From contig NZ_CANMOO010000002.1 of NCBI RefSeq assembly GCF_947499585.1, positions 124,001 to 188,000 on the forward strand: a stretch of 64,000 nt of DNA, given 5' to 3'. Positions 55,891 through 64,000 of this stretch are shown piece after piece. A model generated the notes under the pieces. It saw nothing but the letters and a program-made list of their open reading frames with translations. It did no database searches and was not told the DNA's origin. The translations under genes and the position numbers were made by a program. Position 1 is the stretch's first letter; every line of letters begins with the position of its first letter. The DNA comes from an uncultured Allomuricauda sp. GTDB lineage: Bacteria > Bacteroidota > Bacteroidia > Flavobacteriales > Flavobacteriaceae.

Positions 55891-57003
55891 ATGAAGTACT
55901 ACATAATAGCTGGTGAAGCCTCTGGAGACCTACATGGTTCCAATCTCATAAAAGCCATCAAGAAAAAAGATGAAGCTGCACATATTCGTTGTTGGGGCGG
56001 AGACTTAATGCAACAAGCCGGCGGAGCATTGGCCAAGCATTATAAAGACATGGCATTTATGGGTTTCTTGGAGGTCATAAAGAACATTCCCACTATTTTT
56101 AAGAATATTACTTTTTGCAAGGAGGATATTCAAAAATTTGATCCAGACCTTATCATTTTTATTGATTTCTCTGGTTTTAACCTGCGTATTGCCAAATGGG
56201 CCAAGAAAAATGGCTTTAAGACCAACTACTATATTTCTCCACAAATATGGGCATCACGGGAAGGTAGAATTGAAAAAATAAAACGAGATATTGACAATAT
56301 GTACGTTATTCTTCCTTTTGAAAAAGATTTTTACGAAAAGAAGCATAACTATCCCGTTAACTTTGTTGGCCACCCTCTGATTGATGCCATAGAGAACACA
56401 GAAATTGTTGAAGAAGCTTCATTTAGAAAAGAACATAGCCTAAATCCGCAAAAGCCTATCATTGCACTTTTACCCGGCAGCAGAAAACAGGAAGTACAAA
56501 AAATGTTGAATATAATGCTCTCCGTAAGAGGTGATTTTCCAGATTATCAATTTGTTATTGCGGGAGCACCAAGTTTACCGGATGACTTCTATAGTTCTTT
56601 TATAAAAGAAAACAATGTAGGGTACGTATCTAACCAAACCTATTCATTGTTAAGGCATTCCCATGCCGCTTTGGTTACCAGTGGGACAGCAACTTTAGAA
56701 ACGGCACTTTTTGGCATCCCTCAAGTGGTGTGTTATAAAGGCAATTGGATTTCTTATCAAATTGCAAAGCGAATTATTACTTTGGATTACATTTCACTGG
56801 TCAATTTAATCATGGATAAGGAAGTGGTAAAAGAGTTGATACAGAGTAATTTAACTTCAAAAAAACTTAAAGAGGAGCTTTCAAAAATTATCGAAGGCAA
56901 AGACAGAAATCGCATTTTGGAAGACTACAAAACCCTTAAAGCCAAATTGGGCGGAAATGGCGCCAGTCAATTGGCAGCTAAATTAATCATTGAAAATGCT
57001 TAG
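55891..57003 (+). CDS. lpxB: LpxB, lipid-A-disaccharide synthase
   Basis: This 370-residue protein starts with AGEASGDLHGSNLI, the LpxB N-terminal signature, and has FIDFSGFNLR near 90, SPQIWASREGR near 117, VGHPLIDAI near 158 and LLPGSRKQEV near 194. TSGTATLETALFG near 268 binds the UDP sugar. It joins UDP-2,3-diacylglucosamine to lipid X in lipid A synthesis at the inner membrane. It is placed between the small membrane protein and the NlpC/P60 gene. Confidence 0.96.
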   Translation: MKYYIIAGEASGDLHGSNLIKAIKKKDEAAHIRCWGGDLMQQAGGALAKHYKDMAFMGFLEVIKNIPTIFKNITFCKEDIQKFDPDLIIFIDFSGFNLRIAKWAKKNGFKTNYYISPQIWASREGRIEKIKRDIDNMYVILPFEKDFYEKKHNYPVNFVGHPLIDAIENTEIVEEASFRKEHSLNPQKPIIALLPGSRKQEVQKMLNIMLSVRGDFPDYQFVIAGAPSLPDDFYSSFIKENNVGYVSNQTYSLLRHSHAALVTSGTATLETALFGIPQVVCYKGNWISYQIAKRIITLDYISLVNLIMDKEVVKELIQSNLTSKKLKEELSKIIEGKDRNRILEDYKTLKAKLGGNGASQLAAKLIIENA

Positions 57004-57035
57004 ATTTAGCCTCCAAGAAGAAAAGCTATTCTTGG

Positions 57036-57581
57036 ATGTTAAAAAGAACTCTCTATTTTCTTTCCTTTTTGATTCTTTTTGGTTGTGGTACAGCCAAGAA
57101 AAAAAGAACCTATAGTACTCCTAGAACCGTGACCGTTGAGGGGTCTTCCGAAGAAACCATTCCACTAGAAAAGCCTAAAAAAGAGAAAAAGAAAAACTCT
57201 AAGACCGAAGATGTTATAGCAACAGCAATGACTTTTTCCGGCACTCGTTACAAATTTGGTGGTACCACAAATAAAGGAATGGATTGTTCTGGACTTTTAT
57301 ATGTTTCGTTGAAAGAAAACGACATTGCGTTCCCAAGAGTCTCCTACCAAATGGCAGAGGAGGGCAAACGCATTAAAGTTGGCCAAGTACAAAAGGGTGA
57401 TCTTCTTTTTTTTAAAACCAGTAAAAGCGGAAAGCGTATAAACCACGTAGGTTTGGTTGTTGATGTAAAAGGAGATGACATAAAATTTATTCATTCCACA
57501 ACCTCCAGAGGTGTTATTGTATCTTCTTTACGCGAAGGGTTTTGGAACTACTCTTTTGTTAAGGCAATGCGAATTCTGTAA
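57036..57581 (+). CDS. NlpC/P60-family cell-wall peptidase, lipoprotein
   Basis: This 181-residue protein has a lipoprotein signal (LFGC, Cys17), a Lys/Glu-rich linker (about 20-60) and an NlpC/P60 domain. The catalytic Cys lies in MDCSGLLY (about residue 86), the His in NHVGLVVD (about 137), and a second His in FIHSTTSRGV. It should cleave peptide stems of peptidoglycan in the periplasm. The stop and the comEC start share a base (TAATG), so translation is coupled. Confidence 0.92.
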   Translation: MLKRTLYFLSFLILFGCGTAKKKRTYSTPRTVTVEGSSEETIPLEKPKKEKKKNSKTEDVIATAMTFSGTRYKFGGTTNKGMDCSGLLYVSLKENDIAFPRVSYQMAEEGKRIKVGQVQKGDLLFFKTSKSGKRINHVGLVVDVKGDDIKFIHSTTSRGVIVSSLREGFWNYSFVKAMRIL

Positions 57582-59605
57582 TGCGCTTTTTCAATTTTGT
57601 ATCTATAAAATTGACAATATGCCTCATTGCCGGTATTATCCTAGGTTTTTGTTTTGAAGTAGCTCTATATATTTCATTTTTTGCTCTTTTAGCCTTGCTC
57701 CCATGTTTGTACCTGTTCCAGAAGAAACAATCTAGAGATGGGTTTCCCTTTTTTGAGTTGATTACCGTTTTTACCACTATACTCCTTGGTGTTTTTATTG
57801 TAACCCTTTCCAAATCCAAAAAACTTCCCCATCATTATTCAAACAAAGAAATAAATGGAGTCAAACAATGGGAACTTAAAATTTTGGAGGTACTTAAACC
57901 AAATCAATACGCACAACGGTATGTGGCCAAGGTCATTTCTGTTGAAAACGAAAAAAGTGTTGGAAAGATAGTTATAAGTCTCCCTGCTGATTCTACACTA
58001 AATAAATTAAAGGTTGATGATGAATTCATTCTGTTTTCGAATGCAGAGACCATTAGACCACCTCTGAACCCATATCAATTTAACTACCGGGATTACCTCA
58101 AAAAACAAGGGATATATCATCAAATCCGAACAGGTTTTAATGCTATACAATTAAAAGAAAATTCTGCTAAAACCATTTTTGGTCTGGCCTCAAACTTTAG
58201 AGAACATATTATTTCAAAATTAAAAAATGAAAACTTTGGAGAAGATGAGCTTGCTGTAATTCAGGCACTTTTATTGGGCAAACGAGATGACATCTCCGAA
58301 AGCACTTATAACAATTACAAAGACGCTGGAGCTGTTCATATTTTAGCCGTTTCTGGACTTCATGTTGGTATTCTGTTATTATTATTTCAGTTTTTATTGT
58401 CCCCCTTAGAGCGGCTCCCAAAAGGCAAAAGTATTAAGTTGATACTAATTGTATTTCTCCTGTGGACCTATGCATTTATAGCCGGACTTTCCCCGTCCAT
58501 TGTCAGGGCTGTGACCATGTTCTCTTTTTTGACATATGCAATGTATTTGAACAGACCTACCAATTCGTTCAACATTATTGCGCTATCCATGTTCTTTATT
58601 TTGCTGATAAAACCCTTGTTTCTGTTTCAAGTGGGTTTTCAAATGAGCTATGCAGCGGTTTTTGCCATTATCTGGATATACCCGAAGCTTCAACGATTTT
58701 GGTTTCCTGAAAACATTGTTATCCGTAAAATTTGGCAGTTGTTAGCCGTAAGTATTGCAGCCCAATTAGGTGTTTTACCAGTAAGTCTTTTTTATTTCCA
58801 TCAATTTCCGGCGCTATTTTTTATATCTAATCTTCTGATAATTCCCTTTTTAGGATTGATTCTGGGAATGGGAATTTTGGTCATCTTTTTATCCATTTTT
58901 GACAACCTGCCCAATTTCATGGCCGTCATGTACAACGCCATAATCAAAATCATGAATTCTACCATTGATTGGGTAGCCAAACAAGAAGGTTTTATTATTA
59001 AGGATATTCCTTTTGATGTTGTTCAAATGGTTTTGGGGTATTTAATCATCGCTACATTGGTTGTATTTCTTTCCAAACCAAAACTAAAAAACATAATTGC
59101 GCTCCTTGCTGGAATTATAACATTGCAAGGGTGGAGTATCTGGAATCAAATTAAGGTGCAGAAAAAAGAGGCTCTTGTATTGTTACACAAATCCAAGAAC
59201 ACATTGTTGCTGCATCAAAAAGCGGCAAGTTTAAGACTATATGCTTCGGACAGCAATAATATTGGGTCAATGGTAAATGATTATAAAATATCCGAGAGGA
59301 TTCAATCCATTTCCTACCATAAGTTCAAAAACAACTTCAATATCAGTGGAAAAAAACTGTATGTAATGGATAGTCTAGGGATATATCCGCAGGTGAAAAA
59401 TCAAGATTATGTATTGTTGACTCAATCTCCAAAAATAAACCTAGAACGTCTGTTGGACTCCATTAATCCTAAAATGGTTATTGCTGATGGCAGCAACTAC
59501 AGAAGCTATGTCTCACGTTGGAAGCAAACTTGCATAAAAAAAGAAATCCCTTTCCACAGTACCGGTGAAAAGGGATATTATTCTTTTAATCTTAATGAGG
59601 ACTAG
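57581..59605 (+). CDS. comEC: ComEC/Rec2-family DNA uptake channel without metallo-beta-lactamase motif
   Basis: This 674-residue protein has a DUF4131 region (about 25-180), then the Competence domain with HILAVSGLHVGIL (about 248) and many helices to about 520. The C-terminal domain (about 525-674) lacks the HxHxDH zinc motif of full-length ComEC, though IADGSNYRSYVSRW hints at a decayed version of that fold. It could carry single-stranded DNA across the inner membrane during transformation. Its stop overlaps the stop of the convergent peptide transporter within CTAG. Confidence 0.9.
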   Translation: MRFFNFVSIKLTICLIAGIILGFCFEVALYISFFALLALLPCLYLFQKKQSRDGFPFFELITVFTTILLGVFIVTLSKSKKLPHHYSNKEINGVKQWELKILEVLKPNQYAQRYVAKVISVENEKSVGKIVISLPADSTLNKLKVDDEFILFSNAETIRPPLNPYQFNYRDYLKKQGIYHQIRTGFNAIQLKENSAKTIFGLASNFREHIISKLKNENFGEDELAVIQALLLGKRDDISESTYNNYKDAGAVHILAVSGLHVGILLLLFQFLLSPLERLPKGKSIKLILIVFLLWTYAFIAGLSPSIVRAVTMFSFLTYAMYLNRPTNSFNIIALSMFFILLIKPLFLFQVGFQMSYAAVFAIIWIYPKLQRFWFPENIVIRKIWQLLAVSIAAQLGVLPVSLFYFHQFPALFFISNLLIIPFLGLILGMGILVIFLSIFDNLPNFMAVMYNAIIKIMNSTIDWVAKQEGFIIKDIPFDVVQMVLGYLIIATLVVFLSKPKLKNIIALLAGIITLQGWSIWNQIKVQKKEALVLLHKSKNTLLLHQKAASLRLYASDSNNIGSMVNDYKISERIQSISYHKFKNNFNISGKKLYVMDSLGIYPQVKNQDYVLLTQSPKINLERLLDSINPKMVIADGSNYRSYVSRWKQTCIKKEIPFHSTGEKGYYSFNLNED

Positions 59606-61134
59606 TGAATATTGCCCATTAAGCGTTTCATTAGCGGTCCGAATATCAACACAACAACTCCGGCCACTAAGGCATAGATTGCGATTAAACGGAAACCATC
59701 TAAATATACATGAAGCGTATCCAAGCCACCCACATTACTGTCTGTACTTTCAATAGCCAACTGTTTAGAAATAAATCCTACAACTTGAAAAGCAAAAGCC
59801 GAAGACAAGAACCAAACCCCCATCATAAAAGCAACAATTCGTTTTGGAGATAAATCGGTGATTTTTGAAAGCCCAACGGGCGACATGAAAAGTTCACCAA
59901 CCGATAGTATAAAATACAACCAAAGTAAATACGAGAATGGTACCATACCATTTTCATCCGCTGCTCCACCACTTAATGATACAACGTAAAAACTTAAACC
60001 TGCCAAAACCAAACCTAAACCAAACTTATATGGTGTTCTTGGATTCAATTTCTTTTTTGCCAAATATGTCCAAACCAAGGAGATTGGAATTGCCAAAATA
60101 AAGATGAACATGGAGTTAAGTGCATTGGTTTGGCTTGCATTGATAAGTGATAAATTCACATTTCTGGCAGCAAACAATGTAATTACACTACCATGCAGTT
60201 CATGAAAACCCCAAAAAATGGTCATAAAAAATGTAATCAGTAAAGCCATGAAGAGCTTTTTCCGTTCATCAACGGTACATTTGATCATAACCATTCCCAT
60301 ATATATCAAAATAGCAACTGCAATCAATTTAAACAGTATGTTAACTATGTTCTGGTCTTCAAGAAAACTGCCTTCAGCACCTAAAGACTTATAGGAATAC
60401 AATAAAAATGCTATTAGTGGAGCTGATAAAAATGCAATGATGGGTATTAGGTGCTTTTGAGGAACTCCCATAACTTTTTTCTCATAGACTTCCATACTTG
60501 GCGGTTTGCCGCCATCTCCAAAAACGTTCTTTTTTATACCACTCCAAAAGAAAAGTAATCCGGTAAGCATTCCTATTCCTGCCAAACCAAAACCATAATG
60601 CCATCCGTAAGCCTGTCCCAGCCATCCGCATAGCAATGGAGAAATAAATCCACCAATGTTGATTCCCATGTAGAAAATGGTAAACCCAGAGTCTTTTCTT
60701 GGGTCTCCATCTTTATAAAGTGTCCCTACAAAAGTTGATATGTTAGGTTTAAAAAAACCATTCCCCACAATAATAAACGCCAATGCTAAAAAGAAAGCCG
60801 TATTATTTTCAATAGCCAGTACAAAATGGCCAAGAGCCATTAAAATACCTCCTAAAAAAATAGAAGTTCTCATTCCCAAAATAGAATCAGAAATCTTTCC
60901 TCCTATTACCGTAGAGGCATAAACCAGTGACCCATAAGAAGCATAAACCGCTGCTGCCGCATAATCCCTATTGGACAAGGCCTCAAATATAACATTGACC
61001 ATGTACAACGTGAGCAGGGCTCGCATTCCATAAAAACTAAAACGCTCCCACAATTCAGCAAAAAATAGATAGAAAAGACCCTGGGGGTGCCCAAAAAGTT
61101 CCTTTTCACTGGCTGGTTTTACAATATCTGACAT
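59602..61134 (-). CDS. POT/PTR2-family proton-coupled oligopeptide transporter
   Basis: This 510-residue protein has 12-14 hydrophobic segments and the family marks: the ExxERF motif as ELWERFSFYG in helix 1, GGKISDSILGMR, GNGFFKPNIST and FTIFYMGINIGGFISPL. It imports di- and tripeptides with protons. It starts 18 bases after the dipeptidyl peptidase stop, so the pair probably forms one transcript: the enzyme yields dipeptides and the permease takes them up. Confidence 0.94.
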   Translation of the reverse strand: MSDIVKPASEKELFGHPQGLFYLFFAELWERFSFYGMRALLTLYMVNVIFEALSNRDYAAAAVYASYGSLVYASTVIGGKISDSILGMRTSIFLGGILMALGHFVLAIENNTAFFLALAFIIVGNGFFKPNISTFVGTLYKDGDPRKDSGFTIFYMGINIGGFISPLLCGWLGQAYGWHYGFGLAGIGMLTGLLFFWSGIKKNVFGDGGKPPSMEVYEKKVMGVPQKHLIPIIAFLSAPLIAFLLYSYKSLGAEGSFLEDQNIVNILFKLIAVAILIYMGMVMIKCTVDERKKLFMALLITFFMTIFWGFHELHGSVITLFAARNVNLSLINASQTNALNSMFIFILAIPISLVWTYLAKKKLNPRTPYKFGLGLVLAGLSFYVVSLSGGAADENGMVPFSYLLWLYFILSVGELFMSPVGLSKITDLSPKRIVAFMMGVWFLSSAFAFQVVGFISKQLAIESTDSNVGGLDTLHVYLDGFRLIAIYALVAGVVVLIFGPLMKRLMGNIH

Positions 61135-61152
61135 ATATATTAATGAGTTTGG

Positions 61153-63312
61153 TTACAAATTTTCTTTTACGAACTTGGTCATTTTGGAAAACAAATGCAG
61201 TCTTGTGTTTCCGCCATAAATGCCATGGTTTTTGTCTGGATAAATGGCCCATTCAAAATCCTTGTTGGCTTGCACTAGCGCTTCAATCATGCGCATAGAA
61301 TTCTGTACATGCACATTATCATCTCCGGAGCCATGCACCAATAAATACTTTCCTTTTAAAAGCTCAGGATAATTGAATGGTGAATTATCATCATACCCTC
61401 CTGGGTTTTCCTTAGGCGTTCGCATAAAACGTTCTGTATAGATTGTGTCGTAAAAACGCCAAGAGGTTACTGGAGCCACTGCTATGGCCATCTCAAATGT
61501 ATCATTGCCCTTTAATAGACAGTTGGTGCTCATATGACCTCCGTAACTCCACCCCCAAATTCCGGTTCGGTTTTCATCAATGTAGGGAAGTTCGCTTAAT
61601 TTTTTAGCCGCGGCAATCTGGTCCTCAGTTTCATATTTCACCAAATTCATATAGGTGACTTTTTTAAAATCACGTCCTTTTAATCCTGTCCCACGTCCAT
61701 CTATACAGGCAATAATATATCCTTCAGATGCTAACATTTGGTGCCAATAGTCATTGCTTCCAAACCAACGATTGGCCACTTGTTGGGACCCTGGTCCACT
61801 ATATTGGAACATTAGAAGAGGATACTTTTTACTTTCGTCAAAATCAGCAGGTTTGACCATGTACATGTTTAAGTCATTCCCATTGATGTTTATCGTGGAG
61901 AATTCCTTCGGACTCAATTCATAACCTTCTAATTTGTTATCCAGTACCGAATTATTTTTGATGTCTTTCAGTTTTTTTCCATTTGATGCCTTATGCAATG
62001 TAAACTCATGCGGCATTATGGCACTTGAAAATGTATTGATGAAATACGTGTAGTCTGCACTAAAATCCGCAGCATTGGTTCCTTCTTTTTCGGTCAGGCG
62101 CTTTTTACTTTTCCCAGAGCTGCTGATACTGTACACATCTCTATTAATAGAACCATTCTCCACAGATTGATAATAGATTTTATCCTGTCTTTGGTCATAG
62201 CCATAATAGTTGGTCACTTCCCATTCCCCCTTGGTGATTTGGTTCATCAATTTCCCATCTTCATTGTGCAGATATATGTGGTTGTAACCATCCATCTCAC
62301 TTGTCCATATAAAGCTATCATCAGCCAAAAAGGTCAGGTTGTCCGTAATGTCTACATAAGCATCATCTTTTTCTTCAAGCAATACAGAAACTGAATTGTC
62401 CGTTGCATTGACCGAATGCAATTTCAAATGGTTTTGGTGTCGGTTTATGGTTTGTACGCTTAAATGATTAGGATTGTTCATCCATTTGATTCTTGGCACA
62501 TAATAAGCTTCACCCAAATCTACATTTGATGTCTTGGCAGAAGCCACATCAAACATATGCAATGATACTTTTGCATTTTCCTCTCCTGCTTTTGGGTATT
62601 TAAATTCATATTGGAACGGATACAGATTTTGTCCATATACATCCATTGCATAAAGAGGAACGTTGGTTTCATCAAAACGAAGAAAAGCAATTTTGGTACC
62701 GTTGCTATTCCACTCAAATGCGCGTACAAAAGCAAATTCTTCTTCATATACCCAATCCGTTACTCCATTGATTATGCTCCCTTTTTTACCGTCTGTGGTG
62801 ATTTGTTTTGCGCTTTTGGAAGCAATATCAAAAACAAAAAGATTATTTTCCAATACATACGCCACTTTTGAACCGTCTGGAGACAACAAAGGTTCCTGAA
62901 TCTTAGCATCAGAAACCTTTATAATATTTTTGGTGGCAACATCATATACGTAATAGATTCCCAACCGTGAATGTCTAAAAATGGGTTCAATCTCTGTTGC
63001 CAGAACTATCTTGGATTCGTCCTCACTAAATGCATAAGAGCTAAAGAAAGGCACCTCATCTGATGAAGCAACAATGGTTTCTACTTTTTCCAAGGTTTCA
63101 TAATTGTATTTATCCAAACTACTGGACCTAGGAGAGCGGTTAAAATTTAGAATGGTATACTGTTTTCCATTTTTCATGGACCGGAGCACATCCATGTACT
63201 CGGTTCTAAATTCACCTCCCCAAATTTCTTCTAAGGTTATTTTTTTCTTTTGGGCTATCGAGAAGGTTAAAAATCCGAAAACGAGCAGGGATAGGAGAAA
63301 TGATTTCCTCAT
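61153..63312 (-). CDS. Secreted S9 dipeptidyl peptidase (DPP IV type)
   Basis: The ATG at 63312 is chosen because it begins directly with a signal peptide (MRKSFLLSLL...SIAQ); an ATG ten codons upstream adds a non-signal extension. The 719-residue protein has a DPP IV beta-propeller (about 30-470) and an alpha/beta-hydrolase domain with Ser in GWSYGGHMS, Asp in GSGDDNVHVQN and His in DKNHGIYGG. The DWVYEEEF segment holds the Glu pair that binds the substrate amino terminus. It removes dipeptides from peptide N-termini. Confidence 0.95.
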   Translation of the reverse strand: MRKSFLLSLLVFGFLTFSIAQKKKITLEEIWGGEFRTEYMDVLRSMKNGKQYTILNFNRSPRSSSLDKYNYETLEKVETIVASSDEVPFFSSYAFSEDESKIVLATEIEPIFRHSRLGIYYVYDVATKNIIKVSDAKIQEPLLSPDGSKVAYVLENNLFVFDIASKSAKQITTDGKKGSIINGVTDWVYEEEFAFVRAFEWNSNGTKIAFLRFDETNVPLYAMDVYGQNLYPFQYEFKYPKAGEENAKVSLHMFDVASAKTSNVDLGEAYYVPRIKWMNNPNHLSVQTINRHQNHLKLHSVNATDNSVSVLLEEKDDAYVDITDNLTFLADDSFIWTSEMDGYNHIYLHNEDGKLMNQITKGEWEVTNYYGYDQRQDKIYYQSVENGSINRDVYSISSSGKSKKRLTEKEGTNAADFSADYTYFINTFSSAIMPHEFTLHKASNGKKLKDIKNNSVLDNKLEGYELSPKEFSTININGNDLNMYMVKPADFDESKKYPLLMFQYSGPGSQQVANRWFGSNDYWHQMLASEGYIIACIDGRGTGLKGRDFKKVTYMNLVKYETEDQIAAAKKLSELPYIDENRTGIWGWSYGGHMSTNCLLKGNDTFEMAIAVAPVTSWRFYDTIYTERFMRTPKENPGGYDDNSPFNYPELLKGKYLLVHGSGDDNVHVQNSMRMIEALVQANKDFEWAIYPDKNHGIYGGNTRLHLFSKMTKFVKENL

Positions 63313-63442
63313 TGAAGTTAAAAATTGATTAAAAACTATCAAGTTTACTAATATTTATTCAAAATCTAAACTTTAGTGTTACAATTGTAACAAGAATTAG
63401 ACCAGAACACTGTCGTAAAAAACCCAAAAGTTGCATTATCCT

Positions 63443-63450
63443 TATATTTG
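63443..63450 (+). promoter_or_regulatory. Probable -7 box for the HMG-CoA reductase gene
   Basis: TATATTTG matches TAnnTTTG exactly, 19 bases before the ATG at 63470. No -33 element is clear at the usual distance. Confidence 0.45.
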
Positions 63451-63469
63451 AACCCTTTAACCAAGTACT

Positions 63470-64000
63470 ATGAACACTCCTGTTGAAGGATTTTCCAAAC
63501 TTTCCAAAAGTGAAAAAATCGATTGGATAGCAGCTAATTACACCAAGAACCCAAAACAATCAAAACAGTTGTTAGAGCGGTATTGGAATACGGATTCCAC
63601 AGTTCAAAAACTACATGATGAGTTTATAGAAAATACTATTTCCAATTATTACCTGCCTTTTGCAATCGCTCCCAATTTTTTAATTAATGATAGGTTATAT
63701 GCTATTCCTATGGCCATTGAAGAAAGTTCTGTGGTAGCCGCAGCAAGTAAAGCTGCCAAGTTTTGGTTAAACCGAGGAGGTTTTAAAACGGAAATTTTAG
63801 GAACTGAAAAAGTAGGGCAGGTTCATTTTATATTTAAGGGGGAAACTGAAAGACTACAACAGTTTTTTAATGAGATAAAACCCGAACTCCATAGCAATAC
63901 TGCATCCATTACCAAAAGCATGGAAAAACGCGGTGGTGGAATCAGTAATATCCAACTTAGAGATCTAAGTGATAAAATTGAAGGGTATTATCAGTTGCAC
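63470..64000 (+). CDS. Hydroxymethylglutaryl-CoA reductase, class II, 5' part
   Basis: The frame runs from an ATG at 63470 to the window edge, 177 residues, so the rest of the gene is missing. Family marks are present: the catalytic Glu54 in ENTISNYYLPFAIAPNF and PMAIEESSVVAAASKAAKFW, as in class II (Pseudomonas-type) enzymes. In Flavobacteriaceae this enzyme feeds the mevalonate route to isoprenoids (HMG-CoA to mevalonate), unlike the MEP route of many bacteria. The mevalonate role is from family knowledge; no other pathway gene is in view. Confidence 0.92.
   Translation, partial: MNTPVEGFSKLSKSEKIDWIAANYTKNPKQSKQLLERYWNTDSTVQKLHDEFIENTISNYYLPFAIAPNFLINDRLYAIPMAIEESSVVAAASKAAKFWLNRGGFKTEILGTEKVGQVHFIFKGETERLQQFFNEIKPELHSNTASITKSMEKRGGGISNIQLRDLSDKIEGYYQLH

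Overview
The window is a chromosomal segment of a Bacteroidota bacterium, almost certainly a Flavobacteriaceae member and probably marine. The evidence is low GC, a complete gldKLMN block (type IX secretion/gliding motor), promoters of the TAnnTTTG type instead of E. coli-type boxes, start sites without strong Shine-Dalgarno sequences, lipoproteins with acidic residues after the lipid cysteine, a class II HMG-CoA reductase, and Bacteroidota-only families such as HYC_CC_PP and the DUF4838 glycan family. Gene density is high: no stretch over 300 bases lacks a gene. I see no tRNA, rRNA, CRISPR array, insertion sequence, prophage or integrase. It reads as core genome with a few accessory patches.

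Layout. 1-8.4 kb (mostly minus strand): a partial TSUP permease, a small zinc-ribbon protein followed by an MFS exporter, and a translationally coupled tripartite RND efflux operon (adaptor, pump, outer-membrane channel). 8.5-13 kb: a plant-type LRR protein, an ABC-F ATPase, a DUF983 protein and an FAD oxidoreductase. 13.2-21.6 kb (minus): topA, an arginase-fold protein that has lost metal ligands, then gldK-gldL-gldM-gldN ending at a clear terminator. 21.7-23.4 kb (minus): two probable surface lipoproteins, an LVIVD beta-propeller and a Kunitz/BPTI-type inhibitor. 23.5-28.1 kb (plus): miaB, a sigma-54-type activator without a sensor domain, lptE, a TPR protein and secG, closed by a terminator. 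28.2-30.2 kb: groES-groEL. 30.4-35.3 kb: a three-gene glycan operon (GH18, DUF4838, GH29 fucosidase). 35.4-37.8 kb: a large exported protein combining macroglobulin-like and TonB-plug-like segments. 37.8-41.6 kb (minus): a heavy-metal, probably copper, operon. 41.8-49.5 kb (plus): a GAF-type methionine sulfoxide reductase, purH, and the rod-shape cluster mreB-mreC-mreD-mrdA-rodA. 49.5-54.6 kb: a DNA/RNA endonuclease, a small membrane protein, an RhlE helicase and the Prc protease. 54.8-59.6 kb (plus): surE, a small membrane protein, lpxB, an NlpC/P60 lipoprotein and comEC. 59.6-63.3 kb (minus): a secreted dipeptidyl peptidase followed by a peptide/proton symporter. The window ends inside HMG-CoA reductase.

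How the genes fit together. Envelope biogenesis dominates: LPS export and synthesis (lptE, lpxB), peptidoglycan elongation (mre/mrdA/rodA), protein export (secG, gldKLMN), and periplasmic proteolysis or wall hydrolysis (prc, NlpC/P60). Nutrient capture is visible in two compact units: dipeptidyl peptidase with peptide symporter, and the GH18/DUF4838/GH29 set. The metal operon carries paired cysteines in all four products, including the outer-membrane receptor.

No single obviously new multi-gene system stands out. The items most worth a second look are the metal-ligand-depleted arginase-fold protein between topA and gldK, the Kunitz/LVIVD surface-lipoprotein pair, the cysteine-relay metal operon, the macroglobulin/plug chimera, and several perfect palindromes or direct repeats in promoter regions (50364-50404, 54644-54662, 9456-9496).
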